A DNA stretch of 64,000 nt from Suillus spraguei (GCA_016800925.1 JABCPU010000014.1:348779-412778), one strand, 5' to 3'; positions 1 to 12,631 are shown, numbered from the stretch's first letter. Made by a program: numbers and translations. Notes: generated by a model from the letters alone, not told the origin.

Positions 1-639
1 AAATCAATATTAAGCTTTCAGACCCCTCCAGCTTGTCATCAGCCTGACTCTGGCTTGTCAAAGGAGGTGTCCATGTGGAATTTGTGTCAAGATCTGTTGT
101 CAGGTCTGCATCAATGCCACCATTGTGCTGAGTGTGCATATGCCTTTCTGCAATAAGACCTTGCAAGCTTCATTGCAGACAGATGGTAGAGCATCCAGGC
201 ACTCTTTGTAGTTTGTGAGATGTAAGAGACAGTGGTTATCTTGGCCTTCAATACATGGACTGGTTGGAGTACAATAGTTGCACCTCCAGAATTTTAAATG
301 GGACTTATTATCAACTTATTTGAGTTCCTTCAAGTTATCAGTTAGGATTTTGGCTGGTGGGTGGCTGCACAGATGTTTTTCAGTAGACATCTTGAGACAA
401 GTCCCAAGTGAATGGTGCAAATGATATAGTTCAACTTGAATAAGTGATAAAAAAACATAGTAATATTGTTACTGCAATCTAATAAGTGGATTGAGGCCCA
501 ACTGGAAATTACTGAATTCATTTTGAACCATCTGACCTGGTTGTGAGCTCTGTCACCAGCTTTGGGCTGCTGTGAAATTATGAACATCTGGGGCTGTATA
601 TTCTGTGAGTTCTGTTATCACTTTGGGTCACTGTGGGAA
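1..639. other. No gene recognised
   Basis: Only short chance open frames occur. The stretch is AT-rich and poor in CG dinucleotides like the decayed repeats that follow. I see no transposon termini. Confidence 0.5.
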
Positions 640-1165
640 ACTGTCACAAATTACCATATCTGTGAGGAAATTTGTAGTTTGCAGATGCTGGGTCAAAGCC
701 ATGGGGGAAATTGGTAGACTCCAGTATGGTTTCAATATCTTGCCTATGTCTGACAAGTTCAGAAACGCAGAGTCTACAAGCAACTTCAGCAATTTCAGCA
801 AGGGCAAGAGTGATGTGATTTTTGTATTCCATGACATCCATCATAGAAAGCTCTGGTATGCCTAGTGCTGTCATTAACGGCAGCAGGCAGTAGGACTATA
901 GAGCAAATGAAGACATCAAGGAACTTGGAATGATGGACTAGTATTGCAAAGCCCAGGACATCAAACCACATGGACATCTTGATGATAAACTGCATACTGT
1001 CACTGCATGATCTCAGTGTCCAGTCTGGCACAATATGAATCCACTGGAGAATGTAAAAATTCACAAGAGCTTTTGAGGAATATGCCATTGTTCCAAAAAT
1101 CATAAATAGGAGGCCATGCAAAGGCAAGTCACTGGTGCCTTCTAGATTTTGACACCTGCTCCTGG
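640..1165 (-). pseudogene. Relic of Fungal_trans_2 transcription factor (left part)
   Basis: On the minus strand this stretch is a decayed copy of the regulator family found intact at 24476-26592. A recognisable piece reads CSDSMQFIIKMSMWFDVLGF against CSDSMRFIIKTSMWFDVLAS in the intact copy, and the plus-strand DNA around 740-775 aligns with about 24935-24970. The differences are largely CG to TG or CA. Stops and frameshifts break the reading frame, so no product is expected. The copy breaks off where the inverted-repeat element begins, and a weak continuation may lie at 3624-3850. The match to the local family is clear; the exact ends are not. Confidence 0.7.
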
Positions 1166-1395
1166 CATTATTATCCATAACCATACCTAACTAGATACAA
1201 TAGGTTATGCTTCTCTGTCACAGACTAATGACACTTTGATAGGTTATCCATTATGGCTCCCACAATGGATAATATGCCTGACACCTCAATATGGCATGAT
1301 TCTACTCATTTTGGAGCTGTCTACTATTTGGTGCACACCTCACAGCTTCCCCCACACTGCATTTTTGGCCACCTACTGTGGGAATTTCCCCACTA

Positions 1396-2039
1396 AGGTA
1401 GGGCTCATACAAAAATGACTAACATCATGTAACAAAGTACACAAAGTATGACAATACTACAGAAAGGACAAAGGCTCAAAAGATTCATGCAAAAGAGAAA
1501 AACTGACTCCTGTGGATCATTTGGGAGGCTATCTGGCACATTTCACAGGAGCTAAAATTGTCATAAAGTATATATAGCAAAAGGTTTTGATGTTATACAT
1601 GTGTGTACCATAGATTTAGCTGAATATAGTAATATGACACTATGACACCATCTGTCAGTTGATCATATAATGGCAAAATGCCTAAACACAGCAAGAGAAC
1701 CCATGCAAGTATTGCAAAGTCGGTAAGCATCACTGTTTTGACTTGTGAGAAGGAGTTTAAATACTTACCGAGGCTGATAGCTTTTCCAATCAATCTTGGC
1801 ATTTCCTTGATGCATATCAAAGAGGTTTGAATGGAAAGCAAGCAGTGTGGGCTAAGAGAAAGTACCACAGTCATCGGACCCTGTCTGACAGTATAATGAA
1901 AGAACTTGATGATGAGCAAATTGTATAGATAGTACTATCATCGCCACTATCTACAGGTGCCATTAGGTACCAGAGTCACTACATTGTCACATTATGTCAC
2001 ACTAGGTCACAGTTGGTCGTTTTTGCATGAGCCCTACCT
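1396..2039. mobile_element. MITE, 644 bp, TA target duplication
   Basis: The left end AGGTAGGGCTCATACAAAAA is matched as an inverted repeat at the right end, about 25 of 28 positions identical. TA lies on both sides (1394-1395 and 2040-2041). The paired arm of the host repeat near 3410 has the uninterrupted site with a single TA, which fixes both ends to the base. TA duplication is typical of the Tc1/mariner superfamily. No transposase is encoded, so it would be non-autonomous. Confidence 0.85.
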
Positions 2040-2200
2040 TACACCAAAAACATCACTCATTTGGAATCTTCACAATATCAATTATTCCCACACCCTCCCT
2101 ACATCACTGCAGCTTCACCACCACACTGCAATAGGTTTCTCTTCATATATAAGTAGTAGTTTAGCATATATGTGTATGATATAATATAATAGACTGCTTT

Positions 2201-2932
2201 TGTTAAGATCATACTCAAGGAGGGTCAGACTGGAAGGGCTTGGCCTCAGCTCATGCGCTGTGCCCCTTTGCCAAGTATGGTGCCCTTAATTTCTATAGAG
2301 TCATGCACATCCGGAGGAAGTCCAGATATAGGGATGTGAAGTCCAGCAGACTTCCAGATGTAGGAGTAGGGAAGACTAACAGCTACTATGGACAAAGTCT
2401 GGAGTAGAAACAAATGATATAAAGACTACCCAAAGGTGGAGCCAGAGGTGACCAAGGATGAAGATCCAAGGTCTGAAGATAGACAAGAGACTAGGCTCAA
2501 GTCCAGAAGAGATTCAGAGGTGGACTAAGTCCAGAGGAATGAGTAGAAACTAAGTTGATATTCAAACTGAAGCACTATGGAGATTTACAAGTGGTTTATA
2601 TACTACATATAGGTAGTTACAGAAAGATCAGTCAGCGCAGTACAAAGCTATGTATGAATCATATGCAAAGTCTGACAGAACATAAGTAAATGAAACTCAG
2701 AGATGAAGTGAAGTAACAGATCAGTAAGCAGACAGGATATAGAGATAGCTGGAGAGCTGGACTTGTGAATGTACAAACGGAGATATTACAAATGGAAATA
2801 GATCAGAAGATAGAGAGGAGCATAGGTCTGGACATCTGGATATTGAAGAGGGGAAGTGCAGGAGATCCAGGTGGACATCTGGACTTCTGAGAAGCCAGAT
2901 TGGAGATCATGTCTGGATATGAGTATATGACA
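2201..2932 (+). repeat. Solo LTR, family with TGTTAAG...TATATGACA ends
   Basis: It starts TGTTAAGATC and ends GTATATGACA, giving the usual TG...CA termini. Flanks are GCTTT (2196-2200) and GTTTT (2933-2937), a 5-bp duplication with one C to T change. Related copies in the window are 13333-14102 (reverse) and 57006-57788; all share an internal block beginning GGCTTGGCCTCAG or close to it. No internal retrotransposon sequence is attached, so it is a solo LTR left by recombination. Confidence 0.8.
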
Positions 2933-2948
2933 GTTTTTTTGTTTATTT

Positions 2949-3242
2949 GTGTGCTTGCTCCTCCTCCAGGCCTCTTTCAACATAACCTGGGGCACAGAAC
3001 ACTTTCGCATTTTTGTCCCTTTGACAGAGAAGTGGCCTAAGGTATTCAAAACATGTTTAGTAACCTATATGAACAGATTCCCATCTTTATTTGATCCCCT
3101 GAAGTGTCTTACATCAAGAGATATGGCATATATTCAGAAAACCACAAAATGTATTCTCATTTTGTTATTTCTGTGTAGATGGACTTTGGGAAATGATCCC
3201 CAGCATTCATTTAACAATAAGAATAATGTGTCAGGAGCTTAG
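2949..3242 (+). pseudogene. Unrecognised coding-like fragment
   Basis: About 97 residues are open, with protein-like composition in the first two thirds (for example PLTEKWPKVFKTCLVTYMNR). It lies inside the inverted-repeat element, directly after a solo LTR. I do not recognise the family. It may be what remains of the element's own gene, or chance. Confidence 0.3.
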
Positions 3243-3623
3243 GATCATAGGAAAAGATGCTGTTGTGTAGTGCATCCCCCCTCTCCTGATGGTTTACCCC
3301 CTATGAAAAAATTTCCTGTAGGACTGGACCTCAGGGATGTAGTGATGTAGGGAGGGTGTGGGAATAATTGATATTGTGAAGATTTGATGTTTTTGGTGTA
3401 GTGGGGAAATTCCCACAGTAGGTGGCCAAAAATGCAGTTGAAGCTGTGAGGCGTGCACCAAATAGTAGACAGCTCCAAAATGAGTAGAATCATGCTATAT
3501 TGAGGTGTCAGGCATATTATCAATTGAGGGAGCCATGATAGATAACTTATCAAAGTGTCAGTAGTCCGTGACAAGGAAGCATAACCTGTTGTATGTAATT
3601 AGAGTTAGTTATGGATAATAATG

Positions 3624-3850
3624 ACAGTATAGCCTGATGTTGAATGTGCATGCATACAACATGATCGATTGATCTGCTGGTGCAGTAATACCAAATGCAC
3701 CTCAAGTGCTCTTGTGGGAAAAATCAATCTGGTAATCATCAGTAAACTACAAATTCTCCCACAGACATCTAAAATTCGTTTTCTCTGCACAGACAACCAC
3801 AGACCCCACAGTTTGCACAAATATCACAGTTAGCTGTGGCCCCAAAGTAT
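3624..3850 (-). pseudogene. Possible continuation of the transcription-factor relic
   Basis: Plus-strand DNA near 3680-3760 (GATCTGCTGGTGCAG followed by a gapped match) resembles about 25410-25490 of the intact regulator. This is the part expected after the piece at 640-1165 if the inverted-repeat element had split the gene. The match is short and gapped, so this is tentative. Confidence 0.4.
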
Positions 3851-4261
3851 ATGTTTACTCCAACTGCTCACAGTTCTACAGGACCTGCAGGCTTTTGTAG
3901 CAAACTTGCATCTTAGCACTATCACTACTGAGCACTTACTATACTAGTACAAGTGTAATATTGTATTTATTCTTGAGCAGCACCAAGTGACTAAATTTGC
4001 TGAGGATGAAAGAAAGGCATATGACATTTTGAAGTTCAACAAGTCTACTACAGGATTTATGATTCAACATATCATAAACATAGTACACTATCATGCATGT
4101 TGGGACACCATAATACAAGAACCGACTATCATAATGTGAAAGTGTAAGGAACAGAAGATTAATCAAGCTGGAGAGTGAGGTGATGACAGCTCCTCGAAGA
4201 TTCTAATTTGTGGACAACTTTCGTCAGGACTCTGTATGGCACCATCATATCACAAACTTAC
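3851..4261. other. No gene recognised
   Basis: AT-rich spacer with only short chance frames. No repeat termini are seen. Confidence 0.5.
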
Positions 4262-4700
4262 CAGCATGTAGATGATTCCCGTGTCTTGGAGGTAAAGGAG
4301 AAATATGAGACCAGCCATACTTCTTAAAGACAACTCTCATGTACCCCAAGCCCATGCCGGTATCATCTAACTTCTTCTCCATGGTGTTGACTTGAAATTT
4401 GAGCAGGCTGGCCTGAATTTCATTTTCGCGCAGTATACACTCTGCCAGCACCTTTTGTGTGACAAGAACCTTGCACTTGGCTCTTACGAGATCCATGACA
4501 AGATTGGCTTCAGAGTCTGTTGGATCCAGTATCAACTGTTCAAATGTAAGGTGCCTTCAAAAATGAATGTTATTGACTTACTGTGGAACTGACAGTATCA
4601 AGAACATCATACAAGTCACACATCCCCATTTTTGCATCATCTTTCCAACAACACAGATCAAGGTTGTCCACTTTGCCTGAAGTGCATGCTCATAATTTTT
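4262..4700 (-). pseudogene. Hypothetical gene fragment with intron
   Basis: Two minus-strand exons can be read. The upstream one (about 4700-4585) carries VDNLDLCCWKDDAKMGMCDL. After an intron with a GTAAGT donor and CAG acceptor, the second runs from about 4540 to 4262 and includes TDSEANLVMDLVRAKCKVLV and a helical stretch, then another GTAAGT donor. The start and end of the gene are missing. I do not recognise a domain. It faces away from the Plavaka relic, 120 bp apart, and may be a passenger of that transposon or an older host gene. Confidence 0.45.
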
Positions 4701-4817
4701 ATAGAGTAGTGGTAGTGATGGTCATCATTTGGCAGAAGTTGGTATCGGAAAATGCTGTGAAGGTATACTATATGCATATCCCTCGAATGACTGACTCGTA
4801 CAGAGTTGTACTATAGC

Positions 4818-7800
4818 ATGTCTCATCATTGTCCCTCATGTGGAAAAATATTTCAAGACCATACCACTCTCGCTCGGCACATGAGCCAACCTTGGTCTGG
4901 ATGCAACACCTGGTTGGAAGACCTGATCAACTCCACCACATTATCCAATGAAGATCATCCCATGGACTCAGCAGATGGCTTGGACATTGAACCCTTTCAA
5001 GGACTCAGTGACGATTTCTATGACTTTGGTGATTTTGGCACTGAAGGAGAGGACGTGTCGAGAGTACATAGAGGTGGAAGTGAGCACAAGCGCAGTAGTG
5101 AATTGACTGGTGAAGTGACAGACCTCTTTCCCAATCCCCCTCTGGCCTATCAGGATGGCTATACATTCTTGGGCCTGTTTGACTCCGACAAAAATAGCAT
5201 ACATCGGAAAACAAACCTTTACTATCCTTTTAGCAGTCGGAGAGATTGGCAGCTTGCAGCATGGCTGCTACATTCAGGCCTGAGCATGGGGAAGATTGAT
5301 TATTTTTTATCACTCGAAATGGTCAGTGTCAGGACTTCAAATTCGCTGTCATCCCTTGAATATATGACTTTTAAGATCAAGAATTTACCCTTATCATTCC
5401 ATTCAGCTAAAGAATTACGGGGTCGAGCAGAGATGCTGCCCAGTGGTCCACATTGGCTGTCTCAAGTAATTCCAATGTCTCACCCTACAAATTCACCTGT
5501 GGTTCTATACTGGCGTGACCCTATCAAGTGCATAGCCACAATCTTCAACCATCCATTATTCCACAACTATATCGACCTCATGCCTCACAGGGTGTACACC
5601 ACCATGGAGAAGAAGTGTCGTGTATTTACTGAATGGATGACAGGAAATGACACATGGGACATGCAGGTGTGTAACAACTCAAATTTTGAAGTTCTGCAGC
5701 TAATGTATCCTTGAAGTCGGCAATCCCTAGTGGCGTGACTCTCCTTGGCACCATTCTTTCTTCCGACAAGACAAATATCACTTCATTAACAGGGGATCAT
5801 GTGGCTCATCCGCTCCTGATTAGCCTTGCAAATATTTATATGAAAATACAACTGAAATCGTCATCCAATGCTTTTGTTCTCACAGCCCTACTACCCGTCC
5901 CAAAGTTCATCCATAAGAAGAAGAGAATGAGGGGCGTGTTGGAGGATCGCCTCATGCACCAATGCCTCAACATTGTTCTTGAACCTTTAAAGCAAGCTGC
6001 TTGATTGGGCATCATGTTATCGGATCCCATCAGACATAGTCATTACTGCTTCACCCCTCTTGCAAGCTATATTGCTGATACCCTGGAAGCAATGATGCTG
6101 GCATCTGTTGGTGGAAAAACATTGCCTGTGACTATGGCTATGTACAAGCAATTTGGAGATCCCTTCTGGCATGAACCCCAGACAAAATCGACTACTCTCA
6201 TGCAGCTTGCTGTTGCAAAGTCACATGCTGATCCCAATGATGTTGAGGCGTTCTTCCATGAAGCACAGAAGTTCCAACTGAATGGTGTCGAGAAACCGTT
6301 CTGGTGGGACTGGTTACTAGTGGAACCCTCCCATTTTTTTATGCTGGAATCACTCCACCATATTCACAAGCAATTCTATGACCATGACATGAAATGGCTC
6401 ATTTGCGCTGTTGGAGAGTCTGAGATAGACTTCCATTTTTCTGTCTTACAGCCAATGACTGGCTACTGGCACTTTTGTGGAGGCATCTTAAAGCTGAAAC
6501 AAGTCACTGGGCACTGTCAACAGGACATTGAACAATATATCATTGCCATCAGTGCGGATGGAGTACCTACCAATATTCTTGCTGCTGTATGCACGCTCAT
6601 GCAATTCCGATATCTTGTGCAGTTGCCGTGCATTGATGAGGAGGATCTGAAGTGTATCTCAAGCACATTAGCTGAGTTCCATGCCAAAAAGGATGCAATC
6701 ATTGCTGCTGGTGCTCGCTGGGGGAGTGGCAATAGAGTCATCAACAACTGGTATATACCCAAGCTGGAACTGATGCAAAGCATCATTGCCAGCATTCACA
6801 ACTCTGGCATCATAGGACAATGGTCTGCTGACATTACTGAACATGCTCACATCACCGAGGTAAAAGATCCCGCAAGATCAAGCAATAACAACAACTACAA
6901 CCCTCAGATTTGCCAATATCTTGATCATGCCAAAAAGTGTCGTCAATTTGAGCTCGCTACTGGCATTTTAGATTGCAAGGAGAGTGCTGGGAAGCTTGAA
7001 GATTCAGATCCTGATGATGAAGATACCAATGTCAACAATGCTGATGTGCAAGATATTCTCATCAGCACAACACAATCACGCCCAATCACGAACTATTTTG
7101 AAATTTCTGAGCTGCTCCAGCACTGAGAGTTGGGTTCAGTGCCTTTACCACTTCGCTCATTCGTCGTCAAGCACACTGCCCTTTATCTTGTGTATGATCC
7201 CTCCATTTGAAACATTACTGTTGATGAAGCTGCCATTAAATTTGCCCTACCGGATTTATGACCAGCCATTGCTGATTTCCTCCAATGGGAGGCAACTTAT
7301 GGACATGCACATGCTCATGTGATAGGTGGGCCTAGAAGGGCTGGGCCTACCACTATCCTTCCATTTGACAAAATTCAAGTCTGGTTCAAAATTCATTTGC
7401 AAGAGATGGAGCTATATGATGCTCACGCTGTTAGATCAGCTCAGACACTGAATTGTGCACCGCCCAACAACCCCTGGACCCTAGGCCGTTATGATATGAG
7501 CATCATTGAGACTGATGCAAGCCACACATGGCCTAACAGTGGTCTTTCTGGTGCGATCTCTGTTTTGATTTGTGATAAATGCCTTACCTCAAACCTCTCG
7601 TTTTCCACAGGTCACACAGTCACCCAGATTAGACTTATCATGTGGCCTATTGGTAAGAGCAGCACATAATGGTCATGGAAAGACCAATTTCTCACCTTTG
7701 TCCAATGTTTTAACATCTCGAACAATCAAGATCCAACTACGCAGCTGCATCTGCTCAAGCAAGCCTAGCGTTCAAATGGAAACTGAATGGGAGATGTCAT

Positions 7801-7955
7801 ACCTGTCTCTCAAATGAGGGCCCCCATCAACCTAATCCCGCGCTTTGGCGCTATTGCAGATGTCCATTTAATAGCATACAACAGCATGGAGCATGCCGTG
7901 GAGTTTTGGTTTAATGAGTTTGGGGACAAAACCATGTACTTTGCGCTATCAAGAT
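4818..7955 (+). pseudogene. Plavaka-type transposase, broken
   Basis: The N-terminus has a C2H2 finger, CPSCGKIFQDHTTLARHMSQ, and the body matches the Plavaka family of Agaricomycete DDE-type transposases, with blocks such as ILSSDKTN, LPVPKFIHKKKRMRGVLEDR and the long region 6005-7126 ending with QPMTGYWHFCGG and ARWGSGNRVINNWYIPKLEL. A 50-bp intron with GT..AG ends at about 5665-5714 joins the first two parts. One in-frame TGA occurs at 6002-6004. The C-terminal part (LGRYDMSIIETD near 7480, then LIPRFGAIADVHL near 7835) is in other frames, so frameshifts or unspliced introns also interrupt it. The start ATG at 4818 is the first one before the finger. No terminal repeats were identified. 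Inactive relic. Confidence 0.8.
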
Positions 7956-8786
7956 AATATTTGGCACAAATATGAGGCCATTTTTGTATGGGTGGTCAAA
8001 GGGTAGTTATATGTATTAGTAGTATCGTTCCCATGAATTGTTCCTGTGTACCAACATAGAACACTATGACAATATGCCAAATGGCAAACATTTCTATTCA
8101 GTTGGCCTCAGGATGAAGCTAGCATCTTTCATGCCAGCTCCTGCAGTACACGATGTAATGACCATGGATATACTCACCAATTTGGAGCTTAGCCGCTTGA
8201 TACTTGAAGAAAATCACCTTGACCACAAAGATGAGCTCGGACATCTATTGTCACTGATATTCAGGTCCTACACAAATCATGTTCCAAAGGCAGAAGAACT
8301 CACTGTTCCATTAAAAAAAATACCTGTTGATTCTAGGACCAACGCCTTTCTGGACATTGAAGACAAGGAAACCACAGTACCACTCTATGATGGCCAAACT
8401 CGTCAATGGAATTGGGCCCTTCCAACATCATACAAATCTGCTAGTTATGCTGGTAGTGGGGTGGGAGGAAGGAAAGGTGGCACAAACAGGGAGCTGGGAG
8501 ATTGGGAGTTGGTCAATAACAGGACAGAGGTTGATCTGTCAGGGTCTCAGCCTAAGTCCACCACTGATCAGACAAATTCAGACTTGCTGGTAAAGGATGA
8601 CCCTACTATGTCGTCCATGACTGATGTCAGCAGTGATTCTGGGGACTCTGGGGACTCTTGGGAGACATCTCCTGATGGACACGAGGAGGCACTGGCATCA
8701 GCGTCTTCAGACTCAGAGACTAGTAGAGAAACAGAACCCAAATCATTGACAACCAAGACCATCTTCGGGTCCGTTTTCAACACCGT

Positions 8787-9676
8787 TGTAAAGATACAAT
8801 CTAGCCTGGGCTGTAGATGAACCATGGCCTAAACTAGTATGCGAGTCTTGCGCTCCGTCTAGTCTGCTTCACTTGCAAAGCAAGAGCGTTCGACTCTAAA
8901 GGGAATGCTAAGTTAATATAGTTCAATAATGCCTAACCAGTGGTGCAAGACTGCCATCGGAGGTAGCGAGATGCTAGCGGTGACCTCTGGTCTGTGGGAA
9001 ACTAGTGGTAAAACTAGCAGTAAGTGCGGGAAAGCGGTTAGACAAGCAGTAGTGCAAGTGGTAAAACTGTGGTAGTGTGTGCGGTAAAACTGCAGTAAGG
9101 CGTGGGAAACTGGCGGTAAAACAAGTGGTGAAACATAGCAATGAAGCACAGGAAAGCGTAGCACAAGCGGTGAAGCGCGGGAAAGAAGTAAAGAGCGGTG
9201 GTGCGTGCAGCAATAAAACAATTCTTAAGAGACAGTAGTGGTGACAATTCCTAAGTACCGTGTGTACCATAGAGGGAAAAGTAAAAGTACCGGAATGTGC
9301 GAAGAGTCCTTTTTAACATGTACCGTGAACAGCCAGAATACATAGTGAGAACGGTAGCGAGATAGAGATATTTAGCTAAGAGGCACACAGCAAGCAAGCG
9401 GTGTCACAGAAGGTAAGGTAAGTCTTGCCATAGCTTTAGTAACAGCGGAAACGAATATGCTATGCACCAATGGATCTTAGATGGAAATGGAATGGACAGG
9501 AAGACATCGGTAGCGAGATTTGGTAAGGGGCAAGGATCCACGGAGCGAAAATGGTACTGGTGAAGCGAAAAGGGGTAATGCTCACTATAGGGGTTTTCTT
9601 GGTAGCCGCTGTAGGCAGTAATGAGAAACTTGTGTAAAACAGCACTTTCATGGTCAGCGTGACTTTGTTTGCTACA
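8787..9676 (+). repeat. Solo LTR, CpG-site family (type B)
   Basis: It starts TGTAAAGATACAATC and ends TTTGTTTGCTACA, 890 bp. CCGT stands on both sides (8783-8786 and 9677-9680), a perfect 4-bp target duplication with central CG. It interrupts the FunK1 gene, and the codons on either side join in frame when it is removed. Leu/Ser-rich open frames inside it are low-complexity artefacts of repeated short motifs. Confidence 0.9.
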
Positions 9677-11156
9677 CCGTTACCTCTGCCCTTCTCTTAA
9701 AGGAACCTAATCTCGCTCACAAACATAACTTATCGCACAAATGGAGTGCAGCAAACTCCTCACGCCCAGTTCATGGTGAAGAAATTGCGCGAAAACCAGA
9801 CCTTACCTTACTTGACAATTTGAAGGCTAGGTGGGACACCATCAAAGCAGTGTGCGAGCTGACTGCGAGTCCATACCTACCCTCCAAGACCCTCTCAAAA
9901 ACTCTCGATAGCAAAGCCTACCTTCTTTTGAAGCATCAACCCTGGAGACGCTTCACTTTATTTATCTCTCTCTGCAATGAGTATCACGATCTTCGCGTCC
10001 ACTTGTATGACCACTCTGGTGGTGTCGTGAGCCCATGCACTAATATCAACAAGGAGCCTGATAAGTATCTGCACATTTTTTCATGCATTGTCTTCGGGAA
10101 TCTTGAGTGCATCGGATTCGACCCTACCATTAGCATATTAAAACACACCCTTCACTGCATGCTCAAACTCTCCAGCTCCCACCCTACCAAGAACCTGCCT
10201 TCCAAGAAAGGATCTCATCGAGAGTGCACAGATAGAGGAGGTCATTGAGAGTTCCAAACTTGAGGAGAACGAGCTCTCCCTCCCTCCTGCCATCACAGAG
10301 GACACGGTGCCCACCCCCGCAGCTGGTAACCCTCTGATGTGCCCCCCTGTAGTAGAAGTCCCCGAAGATCCTCTCAGCCCTGAGCCAGTTCTAGAGCTGA
10401 TCAGCAAAATACGTGTTGATAAGAACACATATGACATCTTGGAAATCATCTTCTCTACCCAGGGCCTCATTGGTCGTGGCAGTGTGTGCGACTTGGCCAG
10501 GAAGGACAATGAGGAGTATATCATAAAAGACCATTGGGTTCTCGGGGGCAAAAAAGCAGTGCTGAATGAGATCAATATGATGAAGAAGATGGAGGGTGTC
10601 CGTGGAGTTCCTCAACTTATTGAGTATTGGCTCATCAAAGTTGCACCCGGCGAGGTTGAGGACACGCGAGTGTATTGTTACAATTTTTCACATAGCATAC
10701 AGCACACCTTCCATACTTACATTCACCTAGTCTTGAAGCCCTGCGCACGACCATTGCATAAATTCTGCTCAAAGGTCGAGTTCTTAAGCGCAATATGGGA
10801 CATAGTGAATAGTGAGTAATATATTTCAAATGAATGTCCTACTAATACTTATCATTATCTTTCAGTCCAGAGGCAAGTGGTAGAAAAGCGCAAGGTTCTC
10901 CACCATGATGCTAGTCTGAACAATGCGATGATCGAGGATGATGGTGATGGCTCCCACGGAATGCTGATAGACTGGGAGTTCACGGTTGATATTGTAGAAG
11001 GTGAGCAATATGTTGTTGGTGGTACTGTGAGTATTATTTCACTTTTGGGCACAAGTATTGATAATGTGTTGATCACCCCAGGGCACCCTACCCTTCATGT
11101 CGCAGTCGCTTCTTTTTAGCCTTTACCTTCACACACCAGATACATCGGACGAGTGC

Positions 11157-12087
11157 TGTGACAAACAAACTCATGCTGAGCTTGAAACAGCACATTTTCA
11201 TATAGGTGTCACACAGCAATCATTATCCTTACCCTTCGGCTTCACCGTCCTACTTTACCATGTGTTTACCCCTATCTAATGGTATCGTTCCGCACTCCGG
11301 AAGCCTCGTTGCAGCTTAACGGCTGTACTGTGGCAACTTTCCCGCAAAGCGGTGATCTTCGGCAATCTCTGCGAACCCATTTGGAATCCTCAAGCAAGAT
11401 TCACCGTCCGTCCAATGTCCATCCAGTCTTGCTGGTACGTAATGTTTTGTAAACTGTAGTGCAGTCTTATTACATGTCTGCTGCATGTTAATCCTATCCC
11501 TTCCGTTTCCGTAGCTATTCCTTTCGTATAAAATTCCTAGGTACCCATACTCTTTCCTTACTTCCCTCCTATAGTACACACGGTACTTAGGAATAGTCAC
11601 CACTACTGTCACTACGAAATAAAGTCCTTTACTGAAGTCACTGTTTCCTTAAGAATTGCTTTACCGCTGCATGCACCACCACTCTTTACTGCTTTCCCGC
11701 GCTTCACCGCTAGCGCTACCGCTTTCTCACGCTTCACCGCTACACTACTGCTTGTTTTACCGCAGAAGTTCCCACGCTTACCACAGAAGTTCCCACGCTT
11801 ACCGCAGTTTTACTGTTCACGCTACCGCTTGCCTACCGCATTCCCATGCTTACCGCTAGTTTTATTGCAAGTTTCCCATAGACTGGAGGTCACCGCTAGC
11901 ATCTCGCTACCTCCAACGGCATTCTCACACCGCAGGTTAGGCATTATTGAACTATACTAACTTAGCATTCCCTTTAGGGTCGAACGTTCTTGCCTTTGCA
12001 AGTGAAGCAGACTAGGTAGAGCGCAAGACTCACATACTAGTTTAGGCTGTGGTTTATCTACAGCCCAGGCTAGATTGTATCTTTACA
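11157..12087 (-). repeat. Solo LTR, CpG-site family (type B), reverse
   Basis: On the plus strand it starts TGTGACAAACAAACTC and ends ATTGTATCTTTACA, the reverse of the copy at 8787, 931 bp. Flanks are GTGC (11153-11156) and GCGC (12088-12091), a 4-bp duplication whose left copy has lost its CG by C to T. It splits the FunK1 gene between the region after the DFG-equivalent and the C-lobe. Removal restores a continuous frame across the site. Confidence 0.88.
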
Positions 12088-12631
12088 GCGCAGTGGCAAG
12101 CGTGCATTGGGTTTGAGACCATACCCAGTCGCCCTGATCAAGCATGACTACAAGGATGATCTTGAATCAATGTTTTACATATTTGTCTGGACCTGTATCG
12201 AGTACAGGGGCCCTCTTGGCATGAAGTGTGTTCTCCCTAAGCACACAAAAGAGAATTTGAATTGGATCACACGTGAATGGTCCAGGACATACGAGCAGTG
12301 CAGTGTCAGTAAAACACAGTTCTTTCACCATTCCGATCACTACACTGTACAACTTACCAAATAATTTGATCCTTACTTTTGGGATCTCCTTCCACTCGCA
12401 TTGGAATGGTACAATCAAATCAAAGATCCAGCATCAGTACGTTTCAACAACATAATTGCAATGCTGGAAAAACACCTTGCCAACCTTCCATGGAATGAGC
12501 CATCCCCTGGGCTTTTAGTCTTGACATGGATACTCCAGGGGCTCTCAGCATCAGCAAGTTCTCTCAGTACTGATGAAGAAGACATGCCATCTGTAGGTGG
12601 GACATCAAAGAAACGAGTTATTGAACACTGA

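Larger units (their letters stand above)
1166..3623. mobile_element. Element with long terminal inverted repeats
   Basis: The two ends are inverted copies of each other. Roughly 1166-1395 plus 2042-2100 on the plus strand matches 3623-3340 on the minus strand, both starting with CATTATTATCCATAAC. The left arm is interrupted by a MITE that the right arm lacks, so the right arm preserves the empty site. The interior also holds a solo LTR (2201-2932) and an open fragment at 2949-3242 that I do not recognise. Flanking duplication is unclear: TA on both sides is possible. It sits inside a transcription-factor relic. A fold-back or TIR DNA transposon is the likely class; no transposase was recognised. 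Confidence 0.6.
8074..12631 (+). pseudogene. FunK1-type protein kinase gene, split by two solo LTRs
   Basis: The protein matches the fungal FunK1 kinase family: RKPDLTLLDN and HLYDHSGGVVSP before the kinase core, a glycine loop GLIGRGSV near 10470, VLHHDASLNNAMI as catalytic loop (HRD changed to HHD), LIDWEF for the DFG position, and DLESMFYIFVW near the C-terminus. Introns of 54 and 55 bp lie at 10812-10865 and 11027-11081. Solo LTRs interrupt it at 8787-9676 and 11157-12087; removing each with one 4-bp duplication keeps the frame open. Further damage is a frameshift in a CA run near 10143 and a TAA at 12362-12364 (probably from CAA). The N-terminal part up to 8786 is acidic and Ser-rich and not typical; the true start is uncertain, 8074 being the first ATG in frame. 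Confidence 0.8.

Noticed and set aside
8913..9270. Leu/His-rich minus-strand frames
   Set aside because: They lie wholly within a solo LTR built of short GCGGTAA-like repeats and recur in the reverse LTR at 11656; low-complexity artefacts.
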